This document shows, piece by piece, positions 45,259 to 53,082 of a DNA stretch of 54,980 nucleotides. The position numbers and the translations under genes are program-made. Source of the stretch: an uncultured Muribaculaceae bacterium (GTDB taxonomy: Bacteria > Bacteroidota > Bacteroidia > Bacteroidales > Muribaculaceae); assembly GCA_910579845.1 (NCBI GenBank), contig CAJTWL010000014.1, positions 1 through 54,980 of the forward strand, in the 5' to 3' direction. The notes beneath the pieces were generated by a model. It had not been told where the DNA came from, did no database searches, and was given only the letters and a program-made list of their open reading frames with translations. Numbering within the stretch: the stretch's first letter is position 1; the number at the start of each line of letters is the position of its first letter.

Positions 45259-45936
45259 ATGATTAATTCAAATGAAATAGAAGAAAAACATATTACAACA
45301 TATCAGGAAATTATCGATAGAATATCCGGATTACGGATTGAGAATGGTAATTTAGTAAATATTGGTGCCAAAGCATCGTTAAATCTTCCGGATGCAGGGA
45401 TTGTTGAATTATGGGTCGATGGGGTGAAATGGGATCCGAATGGAAAAAATAAAGATAATGAGATTGTAGGCGTATTTAACGAGAAGCAAATTGGCGGCAA
45501 CCCTAAAGCAAATCGGCATTTTGAAACAAAACAGACAAATATATTCACTGAATTTACAACTAACTTTCCGATTCATTCAGTTGAGAGCATCCATTATTAC
45601 AGGAGCTCTGTGGCAACCTTGATAAGCAGCACGGCCGCATTGAATGCCGGTGCCCTGGTAATCACCACGAAAGACGGTTCTAAAGCCCCGAATATTGATC
45701 AAGAAGTATTTGTAAAGGCTATTAGACCTTTAGGCTATCAGAAAGCCACGGAGTTCTATAAACCTCATTTTGAATACGATCCTGTCGGTACTGAATATGT
45801 TATATCCTCCGTGTGGTATCCGGCATATAATGGCATAGATACCCTCCCTTCAATTGAGAATGCGGATGTGATTATTGAAGGTATTTCTAATGACGGACTG
45901 CCGATACATATAAGTACCGTAGAAAGCAGGCAATAA
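45259..45936 (+). pseudogene. N-terminally truncated plug/MG2-type surface protein, rightward copy
   Basis: 225 codons from the ATG. Clearly paralogous to the leftward copy 67 bases away: both have GLRIENGNLVN, a VELWVDGV core, GALV(M/I)TTKDGSK, then YKPHFEYDPVGTEYVISS and WYPAYNG. Similarity continues upstream of the ATG in the same frame (PDGRRIEKRGLKSLGVKM, from about 45205) and stops at a TAA at 45178. No signal peptide is encoded. The copy therefore lacks its N-terminal part, as does its partner. Codon choice is more AT-rich than in the leftward copy, suggesting different age or origin. Confidence 0.55.
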
Positions 45937-45982
45937 AACGCTATAATACCGATTCATATCGCAAATCAATAATTTTTTTTGC

Positions 45983-45990
45983 TAAATTTG
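45983..45990 (+). promoter_or_regulatory. -7 box of the TSCPD gene (TAAATTTG)
   Basis: TAAATTTG is an exact TAnnTTTG match, 30 bases before the ATG at 46021. Confidence 0.5.
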
Positions 45991-46020
45991 CTTCCCGATT
46001 ACAAACCGATTATAATTTAT

Positions 46021-46257
46021 ATGACATACCGTACACAAGGGACATGCTCCCGTCAGATTGACATAGAAGTTGAGAACGGCAAAATCAAATCAGTGAAGTT
46101 TGAAGGCGGCTGCCACGGCAATACACAGGGAATCGCTTCACTGGTTGCCGGAATGACTCCTGAAGAGGTTATATCACGCCTTGAGGGGATCAAATGCGGC
46201 AACAAACCTACATCATGTCCCGACCAGCTCGCAAAAACCTTGCGTCAGCTTCTATAG
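46021..46257 (+). CDS. TSCPD-domain protein (TIGR03905 type)
   Basis: 78 residues from the ATG at 46021; an upstream TTG at 45979 would run through the promoter. Matches the small TSCPD family: TYRTQGTCSRQIDIEV, GGCHGNTQGIASL, and C-terminal PTSCPDQLAKTL with the namesake TSCPD. The domain also occurs at the C-terminus of some ribonucleotide reductases, where it is thought to bind metal; the stand-alone protein has no proven function. It converges with the XRE/S24 repressor. Confidence 0.88.
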   Translation: MTYRTQGTCSRQIDIEVENGKIKSVKFEGGCHGNTQGIASLVAGMTPEEVISRLEGIKCGNKPTSCPDQLAKTLRQLL

Positions 46258-46266
46258 AAACTTTTT

Positions 46267-46932
46267 CTATAAGGTCGAATAATTTCTGATTCCGGTTATA
46301 ACCCTGTATATCCCATAGATACTGTCGGTAGGTATCTGAATAGGAGGATACGCGGGATTATAGCTGCGTGCCTCTATGTATTCGTTTCCATATTCACCAC
46401 TCTCCCGTTTGTAGTCCGATGGATATACCAACTTTACGAGCACTCCGTTCTCGGTATCTATTACCATCGGATTTCCCCATGGTATGAATGCCTTCTCATT
46501 GATTTTCTTAATGAAGATAATGGATCCGCTTTGAAATTCAGGTTCCATGGAATTACCCATTACCCGTATTCCAAAATCCACTCCGGGCACCGGTGAGACC
46601 ACCTTGTCACAGTCCCGCAATTGCACCCCCTCATTCCACATCTGAAGGTTTCCGGCATATGCGTCCACAGGCAATAGCGGAACCACATAATCCTTACTCA
46701 ACTCCGGCAGAGTATCCTTATCCATAAGCATCTCCCCTTCTCCATACAACAGCCAGTCTTGATTAAGATCCGGAAACATTTCATAAACCTTTCTGAGTTT
46801 ATCCATCGGCATGGCTTTGCGCATAGCTCCCAGATAAGTGGGGGATGCCCCGAGTCTCCTCGCAAACTCGGTTTGTGTCATTCTCTTGACCTTCAGCAAT
46901 TCTATCAACCGGCTCTTTATTGTATCTGACAT
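46267..46932 (-). CDS. XRE-family S24/LexA-like self-cleaving-type repressor
   Basis: 221 residues. N-terminal helix-turn-helix (about 8-55: MTQTEFARRLGASPTYLGAM). The C-terminal S24 peptidase domain has Ser128 in MGNSMEP and Lys167 in VLVKLVY, the catalytic pair, and a candidate autocleavage site Ala93-Gly94 (AYAGN). This is the CI/LexA layout in which RecA-dependent self-cleavage relieves repression (family knowledge). No prophage surrounds it. Its own promoter is covered by palindromes (46953-47026), so autoregulation is likely. It could control the capsid/terminase module far to the left, an untested idea. Confidence 0.9.
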   Translation of the reverse strand: MSDTIKSRLIELLKVKRMTQTEFARRLGASPTYLGAMRKAMPMDKLRKVYEMFPDLNQDWLLYGEGEMLMDKDTLPELSKDYVVPLLPVDAYAGNLQMWNEGVQLRDCDKVVSPVPGVDFGIRVMGNSMEPEFQSGSIIFIKKINEKAFIPWGNPMVIDTENGVLVKLVYPSDYKRESGEYGNEYIEARSYNPAYPPIQIPTDSIYGIYRVITGIRNYSTL

Positions 46933-46952
46933 ATCTTATATGGATAGGTTAT

Positions 46953-47026
46953 AAAATATTAGCTTCGCATATTGATTTATATGCAAAGCTAATATTTTTA
47001 TATTCAATTCCCAAATCTTAGGGAAT
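46953..47026 (-). promoter_or_regulatory. Palindromic operator overlapping the repressor promoter
   Basis: A 20-bp inverted repeat, 46953-46972 and 46979-46998, with one mismatch (AAAATATTAGCTT and GCATAT arms) around TGATTT. Its right arm contains the leftward -7 box TAGCTTTG (46991-46984). A leftward TTTG at 47015-47012, 20 bases away, gives the -33 box. A second palindrome ATTCCC-N8-GGGAAT (47007-47026) covers the -33 box. This arrangement fits a repressor binding its own promoter. Confidence 0.72.
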
Positions 47027-47031
47027 ATTTC

Positions 47032-47829
47032 TTAATTATTTTCAAGTATTCTTGTCAATTCTATAAATTGCTCTACTCCGAGACGTTCGGGACGGAGAGT
47101 AATGATGTCAGACGGTATTTTTGCGATCCTGTCACCGAAAAGCGGGCTCAGAGAATTGCGCAATGTTTTCCGGCGTTGCCCGAAAGCAGTTTTCACAACT
47201 TTCCTGAACAACACCTCATCCACACCAAGCATTTCTCTGTTATTACGCACAAGACGCAGGACACCGCTTCTTACTTTCGGCGGAGGTGTGAATACATAAG
47301 GCTCCACATTGAAAAGATATTCGCAATCATACCAAGCCTGAAGAAGCACAGACAGAATACCATAAGTCTTTGAACCGGGACCGGCACATATCCTCTCCGC
47401 AACCTCTTTCTGGAGCATTCCGGACACTACAGGTATCCGGTCTTTATAATCGAGAACCTTAAAAAATATCTGGGAAGATATATTGTACGGATAATTGCCT
47501 ATCAGACTGAATTCTCCCTGATAAATCTCCTTAAGATCCATCTTCAGAAAGTCTCCCTCGACAACCTTAAGCCCCGGATACACTTTTGACAGATAATTGA
47601 CGCTCTCTCCATCCAGTTCTATTGCCGTAAGATCCCTTTCTGTCTCCATCAGATATTTGGTAAGCACTCCCATTCCCGGTCCGATCTCCATGACAGGAAT
47701 GCTGCCGTATTTATCTTTTACAGATGCCGGCAGTTCAGTCGGATCTATGGTCAAGGCGATGCGATGCGCTATCCCCTCATCATTAAGGAAGTGCTGCCCT
47801 AAATTCTTCTTTGCTCTTACAGATTGCAT
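47032..47829 (-). CDS. rsmA: 16S rRNA dimethyladenosine transferase RsmA (KsgA)
   Basis: 265 residues from the ATG at 47829 (MQSVRAKKNLGQHFLND, canonical); a TTG at 47877 would overlap the upstream gene. SAM motif MEIGPGMGVLTKYL, catalytic GNYPYNISSQI (an NLPY-type motif with Tyr in place of Leu), and C-terminal helical domain with FGQRRKTLRN. It dimethylates A1518 and A1519 of 16S rRNA. It lies 25 bases downstream of the C1 peptidase gene. Confidence 0.96.
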   Translation of the reverse strand: MQSVRAKKNLGQHFLNDEGIAHRIALTIDPTELPASVKDKYGSIPVMEIGPGMGVLTKYLMETERDLTAIELDGESVNYLSKVYPGLKVVEGDFLKMDLKEIYQGEFSLIGNYPYNISSQIFFKVLDYKDRIPVVSGMLQKEVAERICAGPGSKTYGILSVLLQAWYDCEYLFNVEPYVFTPPPKVRSGVLRLVRNNREMLGVDEVLFRKVVKTAFGQRRKTLRNSLSPLFGDRIAKIPSDIITLRPERLGVEQFIELTRILENN

Positions 47830-47854
47830 ATATCTTGCGTTGTAGAGAGACAAA

Positions 47855-49087
47855 TCACTTTTTAAGCTTTTTGGCAATAGCGGACGGAACAGTCTCTTTA
47901 CGGACTCCTATATTCATTGTCTTCTCCAGGAAATAGGGAACCGATACATAGAAATACCCGTCATATAGCTGATTTGTATCCCAGGAATTCTTAACTTTGT
48001 AATATTCATTCCCTTCCTGGTCTTTTGCCTTGCCGACAATCACCATGCCATGGTCATCAGTCGTCTCGTAGTTGTCAAAACCTGCCTGACGGGACTCCTG
48101 TGTCACCTCTTTCTCCTTGACCGGACCCTTTATCTCAAAACGCTGGTTTGCCCTGTCTTTATCCGAAAGTTTGGTCCAACGGGCAAGCTCGCTGTCAGTC
48201 ATATCTTTCTCCTCTTTTTCGGCTGGATTTACAGCATAACCTTTTGTCCATTTGAATCCGCCTTCTGAAACGTCAGCTCCCCAGAATACGGAATAACCGT
48301 TGTCAAGGGCATTGTCGGTAATAGCTTTGAGATCATTCAACGGAACATTCCAGTTGGAACTCCATAGCCAGTTGTCGGGAATCTCAAGCATAAACTCTTC
48401 ATAGAAAGGATGGTGCGTATAACTTGTGAATATCTGGAAATTATCCGGTTCAATCCCCATCTCTTCAGCAAAACTCCGAGGAGTGTATGTTTTCCCTTTG
48501 TATGTAAATGTTTCAGGAACCGGACCCAGATACGCATCCAGAATGCCTACAAAACCGGGCAACCATGCTGTAGTAAGTTTCTTCGTACGCTTGCCGTTGC
48601 TCATCACAGCGTCAAGATATGCCTTCAGCGCATCTGCCATCTCATAATGACTGTGCTTCTTCTCTCCATAGTTTAGCCCTGCATATACCTCCTCCGGCAT
48701 GGCACCGTAACGGCGCGTCATCTCAAGTACATCCTCAAATGAACCGCCTTGTGCGAAATTCACCATACCATTTGTGCGGATATATTTCTTTGCCTTGTCG
48801 ATATAAGCGTTACGGACAACAAACATTTCAGACAGGTCAACCTCCCCTTTTCCGTTCTTCAGAAGATTGTCCTCAATTGTTGATATGCCGGAGAAAGCCC
48901 AGCATGTGCCTGATTTATTCTGATCCTTGACCGGAGTCGTAGGTATCAGTTTCACATCTGTGAACTTAAATCCGGTTGAATCGGGATTCTCTACTTTTGG
49001 GTCTGCTGTTTCAGGTGCCTGAAAATAGGTTGCGTGTACCCCGAAAGCAACCACCATCAACGAAAGTGCGATAATTTGCTGTTTCAT
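47855..49087 (-). CDS. Exported C1-family cysteine peptidase (PepC/bleomycin hydrolase-like)
   Basis: 410 residues with a signal peptide (MKQQIIALSLMVVAFGVHA). The papain-type triad is intact: Cys62 in NKSGTCWAFSG, His346 in DDHGMVIVG and Asn367 in KVKNSWD. Length and the long insert between Cys and His match aminopeptidase C / bleomycin hydrolase rather than papain. Cytoplasmic PepC lacks a signal peptide, so this is the exported Bacteroidetes variant, probably degrading peptides in the periplasm. It seems to be followed by rsmA in the same transcript. Confidence 0.9.
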   Translation of the reverse strand: MKQQIIALSLMVVAFGVHATYFQAPETADPKVENPDSTGFKFTDVKLIPTTPVKDQNKSGTCWAFSGISTIEDNLLKNGKGEVDLSEMFVVRNAYIDKAKKYIRTNGMVNFAQGGSFEDVLEMTRRYGAMPEEVYAGLNYGEKKHSHYEMADALKAYLDAVMSNGKRTKKLTTAWLPGFVGILDAYLGPVPETFTYKGKTYTPRSFAEEMGIEPDNFQIFTSYTHHPFYEEFMLEIPDNWLWSSNWNVPLNDLKAITDNALDNGYSVFWGADVSEGGFKWTKGYAVNPAEKEEKDMTDSELARWTKLSDKDRANQRFEIKGPVKEKEVTQESRQAGFDNYETTDDHGMVIVGKAKDQEGNEYYKVKNSWDTNQLYDGYFYVSVPYFLEKTMNIGVRKETVPSAIAKKLKK

Positions 49088-49207
49088 CTGTTATTCATTA
49101 TTTTTTTGTAAAGATAACTATTTTCTCATTAACCACATAAACCTCCGTGGAATTGTTGGCTTAATATTTGTTATTATATACATAGAATTTACTAATATAT
49201 ATAGATT

Positions 49208-49798
49208 ATGGATAAATTAAGTTATGCATGGGGGCTTGCCATGGGCAAACAGCTTCAAGCAATGGGTGTCAAGAATCTCGATTCAGAAAGTTTTAAAGAC
49301 GGCGTAAAGATCGCTTTCGACGGCGGCACTCCGGAAATGCCGATTGAAGAAGCTCAGAAACTTATCAATGACTATCTTCAGGATCTTCAGCAAAAAGCCG
49401 AGGCTGAGGCTCGTAAAGAGGGAGACAACTTCCTCGCTGAAAACGGCAAAAAGGAGAATGTCAAAACTACAGCCTCCGGCTTGCAGTATGTAGTGGAGAA
49501 AGAGGGCGACGGCGCACAACCTTCAGCTGAGGATGAGGTGACTGTGCATTATACAGGAAAGCTTCTTAACGGCACTGTTTTCGACAGTTCCGTAAATCGT
49601 GGCGAACCGGCGACATTCCCGCTGAATCGTGTTATTCCGGGATGGACAGAGGGTGTTCAGCTGATGAAAGAAGGTGCCAAATACACATTCTTCATTCCTT
49701 CCGACCTCGCTTATGGTCCTCAGGGTATTCCAAATGTGATTCCTCCTCATTCAACTCTTATCTTTGAAGTTGAGCTTATCAAGGTCGTAAAGAAATAA
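49208..49798 (+). CDS. FKBP-type peptidyl-prolyl isomerase with FkpA-type N-terminal domain
   Basis: 196 residues. Residues 1-85 form a helical dimerisation domain of the FkpA/Mip type (MDKLSYAWGLAMGKQL ... LQQKAEAEARKEGDNFLAENG). Residues 90-196 are a full FKBP domain (VTVHYTGKLLNGTVFDSS, IPGWTEGVQLMKEG, FFIPSDLAYGPQG). No signal peptide is visible, so it may be cytoplasmic, unlike its two relatives here. The following gene starts 12 bases after its stop and encodes a lipoprotein FKBP, so they form an operon. Codon bias is strong (GCT, GTT), suggesting high expression. Confidence 0.92.
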   Translation: MDKLSYAWGLAMGKQLQAMGVKNLDSESFKDGVKIAFDGGTPEMPIEEAQKLINDYLQDLQQKAEAEARKEGDNFLAENGKKENVKTTASGLQYVVEKEGDGAQPSAEDEVTVHYTGKLLNGTVFDSSVNRGEPATFPLNRVIPGWTEGVQLMKEGAKYTFFIPSDLAYGPQGIPNVIPPHSTLIFEVELIKVVKK

Positions 49799-49809
49799 GA
49801 ACCCGCTAT

Positions 49810-50352
49810 ATGAAGAAAATCAATTTTTTAGCTATCGCAGCATTAACTTTCGGCACAGCAGCCTTGGCTGTTTCCTGTAGCAATAAAAACAAGAATGCCG
49901 AGAGTGAATCCGATTCTGTCGCAGTTGAGGAACAGGTTGCCGAAGTTGTTACCGATTCTGTAGCCGCACGCTTCAGAAACCCCGATTATAAATCGGAATA
50001 CGCAACTGACTCTACATACACCGTAACCCCTTCCGGATTGAAATACATGATCGAGAATGAGGGAACCGGAGTCAAACCGGGTCCGACAGATGAAGTTACA
50101 GTTCATTATACCGGTCGCCTTCTCGACGGCACAATCTTCGACAGTTCCGTACAACGCGGCGAGCCGGCGACATTCCCGCTGAACCGGGTAATTGCCGGGT
50201 GGACAGAAGGTCTGCAATATATGAAAGAGGGTTCAAAATACATCTTTTATATTCCATCGGATCTGGCATATGGCAGAAACGGAAGTCCCGGTGCCATACC
50301 GCCCTATTCCGACCTGATTTTTGAAGTGGAACTCATTAAGGTAACTGAATAG
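49810..50352 (+). CDS. FKBP-type peptidyl-prolyl isomerase lipoprotein
   Basis: 180 residues. N-terminal signal and lipobox (LAVSC, Cys at about 23), a polar acidic linker (about 25-60), then a complete FKBP domain (VTVHYTGRLLDGTIFDSS, IAGWTEGLQYMKEG, YIPSDLAYGRNG, IPPYSDLIFEVELIK). Probably anchored in the outer membrane on the periplasmic side as a folding helper. It lies between the cytoplasmic-type FKBP gene and a tiny lipoprotein gene 3 bases downstream. Confidence 0.93.
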   Translation: MKKINFLAIAALTFGTAALAVSCSNKNKNAESESDSVAVEEQVAEVVTDSVAARFRNPDYKSEYATDSTYTVTPSGLKYMIENEGTGVKPGPTDEVTVHYTGRLLDGTIFDSSVQRGEPATFPLNRVIAGWTEGLQYMKEGSKYIFYIPSDLAYGRNGSPGAIPPYSDLIFEVELIKVTE

Positions 50353-50355
50353 GAT

Positions 50356-50517
50356 ATGCGGTTTCTTAAATCTTTAATCTGGATTTGTCCGGCTGTCATG
50401 ACTGTTGTAGGTTTGTCGTCATGCGAAGGCCGCACCACAAAGAACGTCGTTCCTACCGGCGACACTGTCGAAGTGGTAATCAACACTCCGGAAATGCCGC
50501 AAGACTCAGTATACTGA
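50356..50517 (+). CDS. Small lipoprotein of 53 residues
   Basis: The frame begins ATG CGG TTT and runs 53 codons to TGA at 50515. The product has a basic start (MRFLKS), a hydrophobic stretch (LIWICPAVMTVVGL), a lipobox (LSSC, Cys23) and a 30-residue Thr/Val-rich tail ending PQDSVY. It starts only 3 bases after the FKBP lipoprotein stop and ends before the shared terminator, so it belongs to that operon. I recognise no family. Its short size makes it easy to miss in annotation. Confidence 0.7.
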   Translation: MRFLKSLIWICPAVMTVVGLSSCEGRTTKNVVPTGDTVEVVINTPEMPQDSVY

Positions 50518-50540
50518 GAAATCTACTTGCAATATCATAC

Positions 50541-50577
50541 AAAAAATCCTGAAGCATTCGGGCTTCAGGATTTTTTT
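50541..50577. terminator. Intrinsic terminator between the FKBP operon and der
   Basis: Stem AAAAAATCCTGAAGC (50541-50555) with GCTTCAGGATTTTTT (50562-50576), 6-base loop ATTCGG. The A/T ends serve both strands, fitting the converging ends of the FKBP operon and der. Confidence 0.9.
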
Positions 50578-50601
50578 GTACTGTAGTGTATATTGCTTCC
50601 G

Positions 50602-51918
50602 CTATTTTTCACGCATAAAAACAGATATCGGTGTACCATGGAAATCCCATCTTTCACGAATCTTATTCTCAAGAAAACGCCGATACGGCTCCTTGACCCA
50701 CTGCGGCAGATTGCAGAAGAACACAAATGTGGGAATCACAGCATCCTTAAGCATCGTCACATATTTTATCTTCACGAATTTGCCTTTATTGCTCGGTGGA
50801 GGTGTAATAGAGATCTGTTCCAGCATATAGGTGTTGAGTTGTGAGGTAGGTATGATTCTGCGTCGGTTTTCAAACACCTGTACAGCAGTCTCAAGTACTT
50901 TGAATATTCTCTGCTTTGTGACTGCCGATGTAAAGAGAATCGGGAAATCGGTAAACGGTGCGAATTTCGAACGGATAGCCTGCTCAAAATGTTTCTGGGC
51001 TTCAAGAGATTTATCCTCTACAAGATCCCACTTGTTGACACATACCACCAATCCCTTACGGTTACGCTGTATAAGTCCGAATATATTGGCGTCCTGACCC
51101 TCAATACCACGGGTAGCGTCAATCATCAGTATACACACATCGGATGCCTCTATGGCCCGGATAGAGCGAATGACGGAATAATACTCGATATCTTCATTGA
51201 CTTTCTGTTTCTTTCGGATACCGGCCGTATCCACAAGATAGAAATCAAAACCGAACTTGTTGTATCTATGATAGATAGAGTCACGTGTCGTACCTGCGAT
51301 ATCTGTCACAATATGACGCTCCTCACCTATAAACGCATTGATAAGCGATGATTTGCCGGCATTAGGTCTGCCTACAATAGCGAATTTTGCGATATTGTCT
51401 TCCGGTTTGTCTTCATCATCCTTTTCAGGCATATCTTTGACAACCTCATCCAGCAGTTCACCTGTTCCGGATCCATTTGCCGATGAGACTCCCATCGGAT
51501 CTCCCAGTCCGAAACTATAGAACTCCGGGATATTGAAACGGGCATCTCCCTTATCGTCTTTGTTTGCAACGACTATGACCGGTTTTTCTGAACGGCGGAG
51601 TATCGCCGCCACCTTGTCATCCAGATCTGTGACACCTATCGAGGCATCTACTACAAAAAGTATGACATCAGCCTCATCAATGGCTATTTCTACCTGCTTG
51701 TTGATCTCCTCTTCGAATATGTCATCCGAATTTACAACCCAGCCTCCCGTATCAACGATGGAGAACTCTTGTCCACACCAGTCTACCTTGCCGTACTGGC
51801 GATCGCGGGTTGTGCCGGCAGTGTCATCGACAATGGCACGGCGCGTCTGCGTCAAACGGTTGAATAATGTGGATTTTCCCACATTAGGCCGCCCTACTAT
51901 TGCTATCAGCTTACTCAT
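50602..51918 (-). CDS. der: Ribosome assembly GTPase Der (EngA)
   Basis: 438 residues with two tandem GTPase domains, the family hallmark: GRPNVGKSTLFNRL (about 8-21) with DTGGW and NKDD, then GRPNAGKSSLINAF (about 183-196) with DTAGIRKK and NKWD. A C-terminal KH-like domain ends at HGTPISVFMREK. It is needed for 50S subunit maturation. It follows era on the same strand after 70 bases. Confidence 0.97.
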   Translation of the reverse strand: MSKLIAIVGRPNVGKSTLFNRLTQTRRAIVDDTAGTTRDRQYGKVDWCGQEFSIVDTGGWVVNSDDIFEEEINKQVEIAIDEADVILFVVDASIGVTDLDDKVAAILRRSEKPVIVVANKDDKGDARFNIPEFYSFGLGDPMGVSSANGSGTGELLDEVVKDMPEKDDEDKPEDNIAKFAIVGRPNAGKSSLINAFIGEERHIVTDIAGTTRDSIYHRYNKFGFDFYLVDTAGIRKKQKVNEDIEYYSVIRSIRAIEASDVCILMIDATRGIEGQDANIFGLIQRNRKGLVVCVNKWDLVEDKSLEAQKHFEQAIRSKFAPFTDFPILFTSAVTKQRIFKVLETAVQVFENRRRIIPTSQLNTYMLEQISITPPPSNKGKFVKIKYVTMLKDAVIPTFVFFCNLPQWVKEPYRRFLENKIRERWDFHGTPISVFMREK

Positions 51919-51988
51919 TAGATATTTCTTTTATTGAAACTGCTTAAATTTATTTTCAAAGGATCTGGAGAAGTATTTCAGAAGGGAC

Positions 51989-52918
51989 TTACTCTATATA
52001 TCCGAAAGCACGAAGCTTATTCTCTTTATTTCGCCAGTCCTTCTCTACCTTGACAAAGGTCTCGAGATGCACCCTTTTACCAAAGAATTTTTCTATATCC
52101 TGACGTGCCTCTATGCCGACCTTCTTGATCTTCTCTCCGCCCTTTCCTATAATGATGCCTTTCTGCGAATCACGCTCCACATATATCACAGCCATTATGT
52201 GTATTGAATTCTCCTTCTCCTCGAATTTCTCCACAATCACCTCTGTGCTGTAAGGTATCTCTTTATCATAGTTCAGAAGCAGCTTTTCGCGGATTATCTC
52301 TGTCACAAAGAAACGGGCAGGCTTATCAGTCAGCGCATCCTTTCCAAAAAACGGGGCAGACTCCGGTAACAACTCCTCTATTCTATGCTTAAGGTTGGTT
52401 ACATTAAAATCCTCGGTAGCGCTTGTCGGGAAGATCTCTGCATTCGGAAGACGTGTCTTCCATTTGTCAATAATCTCTTCAAGCTGACCGTTATCCTTGA
52501 GCAGATCCACTTTATTGATGACAAGAAGCACCGGTATTGTCTCTTTGGCGACTCTCTCAAGAAAATCCGCATTCTTCTCAGGATCCTCTATGACATCTGT
52601 GACATACAACAATATATCGGCATCAGTCAAGGCTCCCTCTGAAAAACCGAGCATTGATTCCTGAAGTTTATATTTAGGTTTCAGCACACCGGGTGTATCC
52701 GAATATACTATCTGATATTCGGGGGTATTTACTATACCCATTATTCTGTGACGTGTGGTCTGGGCTTTTGACGTAATAATAGAGAGTCTCTCTCCTACAA
52801 GATCATTCATTAACGTGGATTTACCCACATTAGGATTTCCTACTATATTCACAAATCCGGCACGATGTCCCTCTTTGACACCGGCTGTCACATTAGCAAT
52901 ATCTTTTTCTGCTTCCAT
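51989..52918 (-). CDS. era: Ribosome assembly GTPase Era
   Basis: 309 residues. GTPase motifs GNPNVGKSTLMNDL (about 27-40), DTPGVLKPKY and NKVDLL, then a C-terminal KH domain with GIIIGKGGEKIKKVG. It binds the 3' end of 16S rRNA and acts in 30S assembly. The N-terminal about 18 residues (MEAEKDIANVTAGVKEGH) are a short Bacteroidetes-type extension. It is separated from upstream fabH by a terminator. Confidence 0.97.
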   Translation of the reverse strand: MEAEKDIANVTAGVKEGHRAGFVNIVGNPNVGKSTLMNDLVGERLSIITSKAQTTRHRIMGIVNTPEYQIVYSDTPGVLKPKYKLQESMLGFSEGALTDADILLYVTDVIEDPEKNADFLERVAKETIPVLLVINKVDLLKDNGQLEEIIDKWKTRLPNAEIFPTSATEDFNVTNLKHRIEELLPESAPFFGKDALTDKPARFFVTEIIREKLLLNYDKEIPYSTEVIVEKFEEKENSIHIMAVIYVERDSQKGIIIGKGGEKIKKVGIEARQDIEKFFGKRVHLETFVKVEKDWRNKENKLRAFGYIE

Positions 52919-53021
52919 AATTTATCCTATTTTACAATCAGGAAAGGTCATCTCTCCTCCATGCTAAAACCCCTTTGCAGGCTCCTTTGTTCACAACAGC
53001 CATCACTCCCCGGTCACATTG

Positions 53022-53057
53022 TAAAAAAGGGCATCGGAAGAAGATTCTGATGCCCTT
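53022..53057 (-). terminator. Intrinsic terminator of the yceD-rpmF-fabH unit
   Basis: On the leftward strand, stem AAGGGCATC-AGAA / TTC-CGATGCCCTT (one mismatch) followed by TTTTTTAC. It lies between fabH and era. Confidence 0.85.
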
Positions 53058-53082
53058 GATCTTTTATTGATTTACGCTCCTT

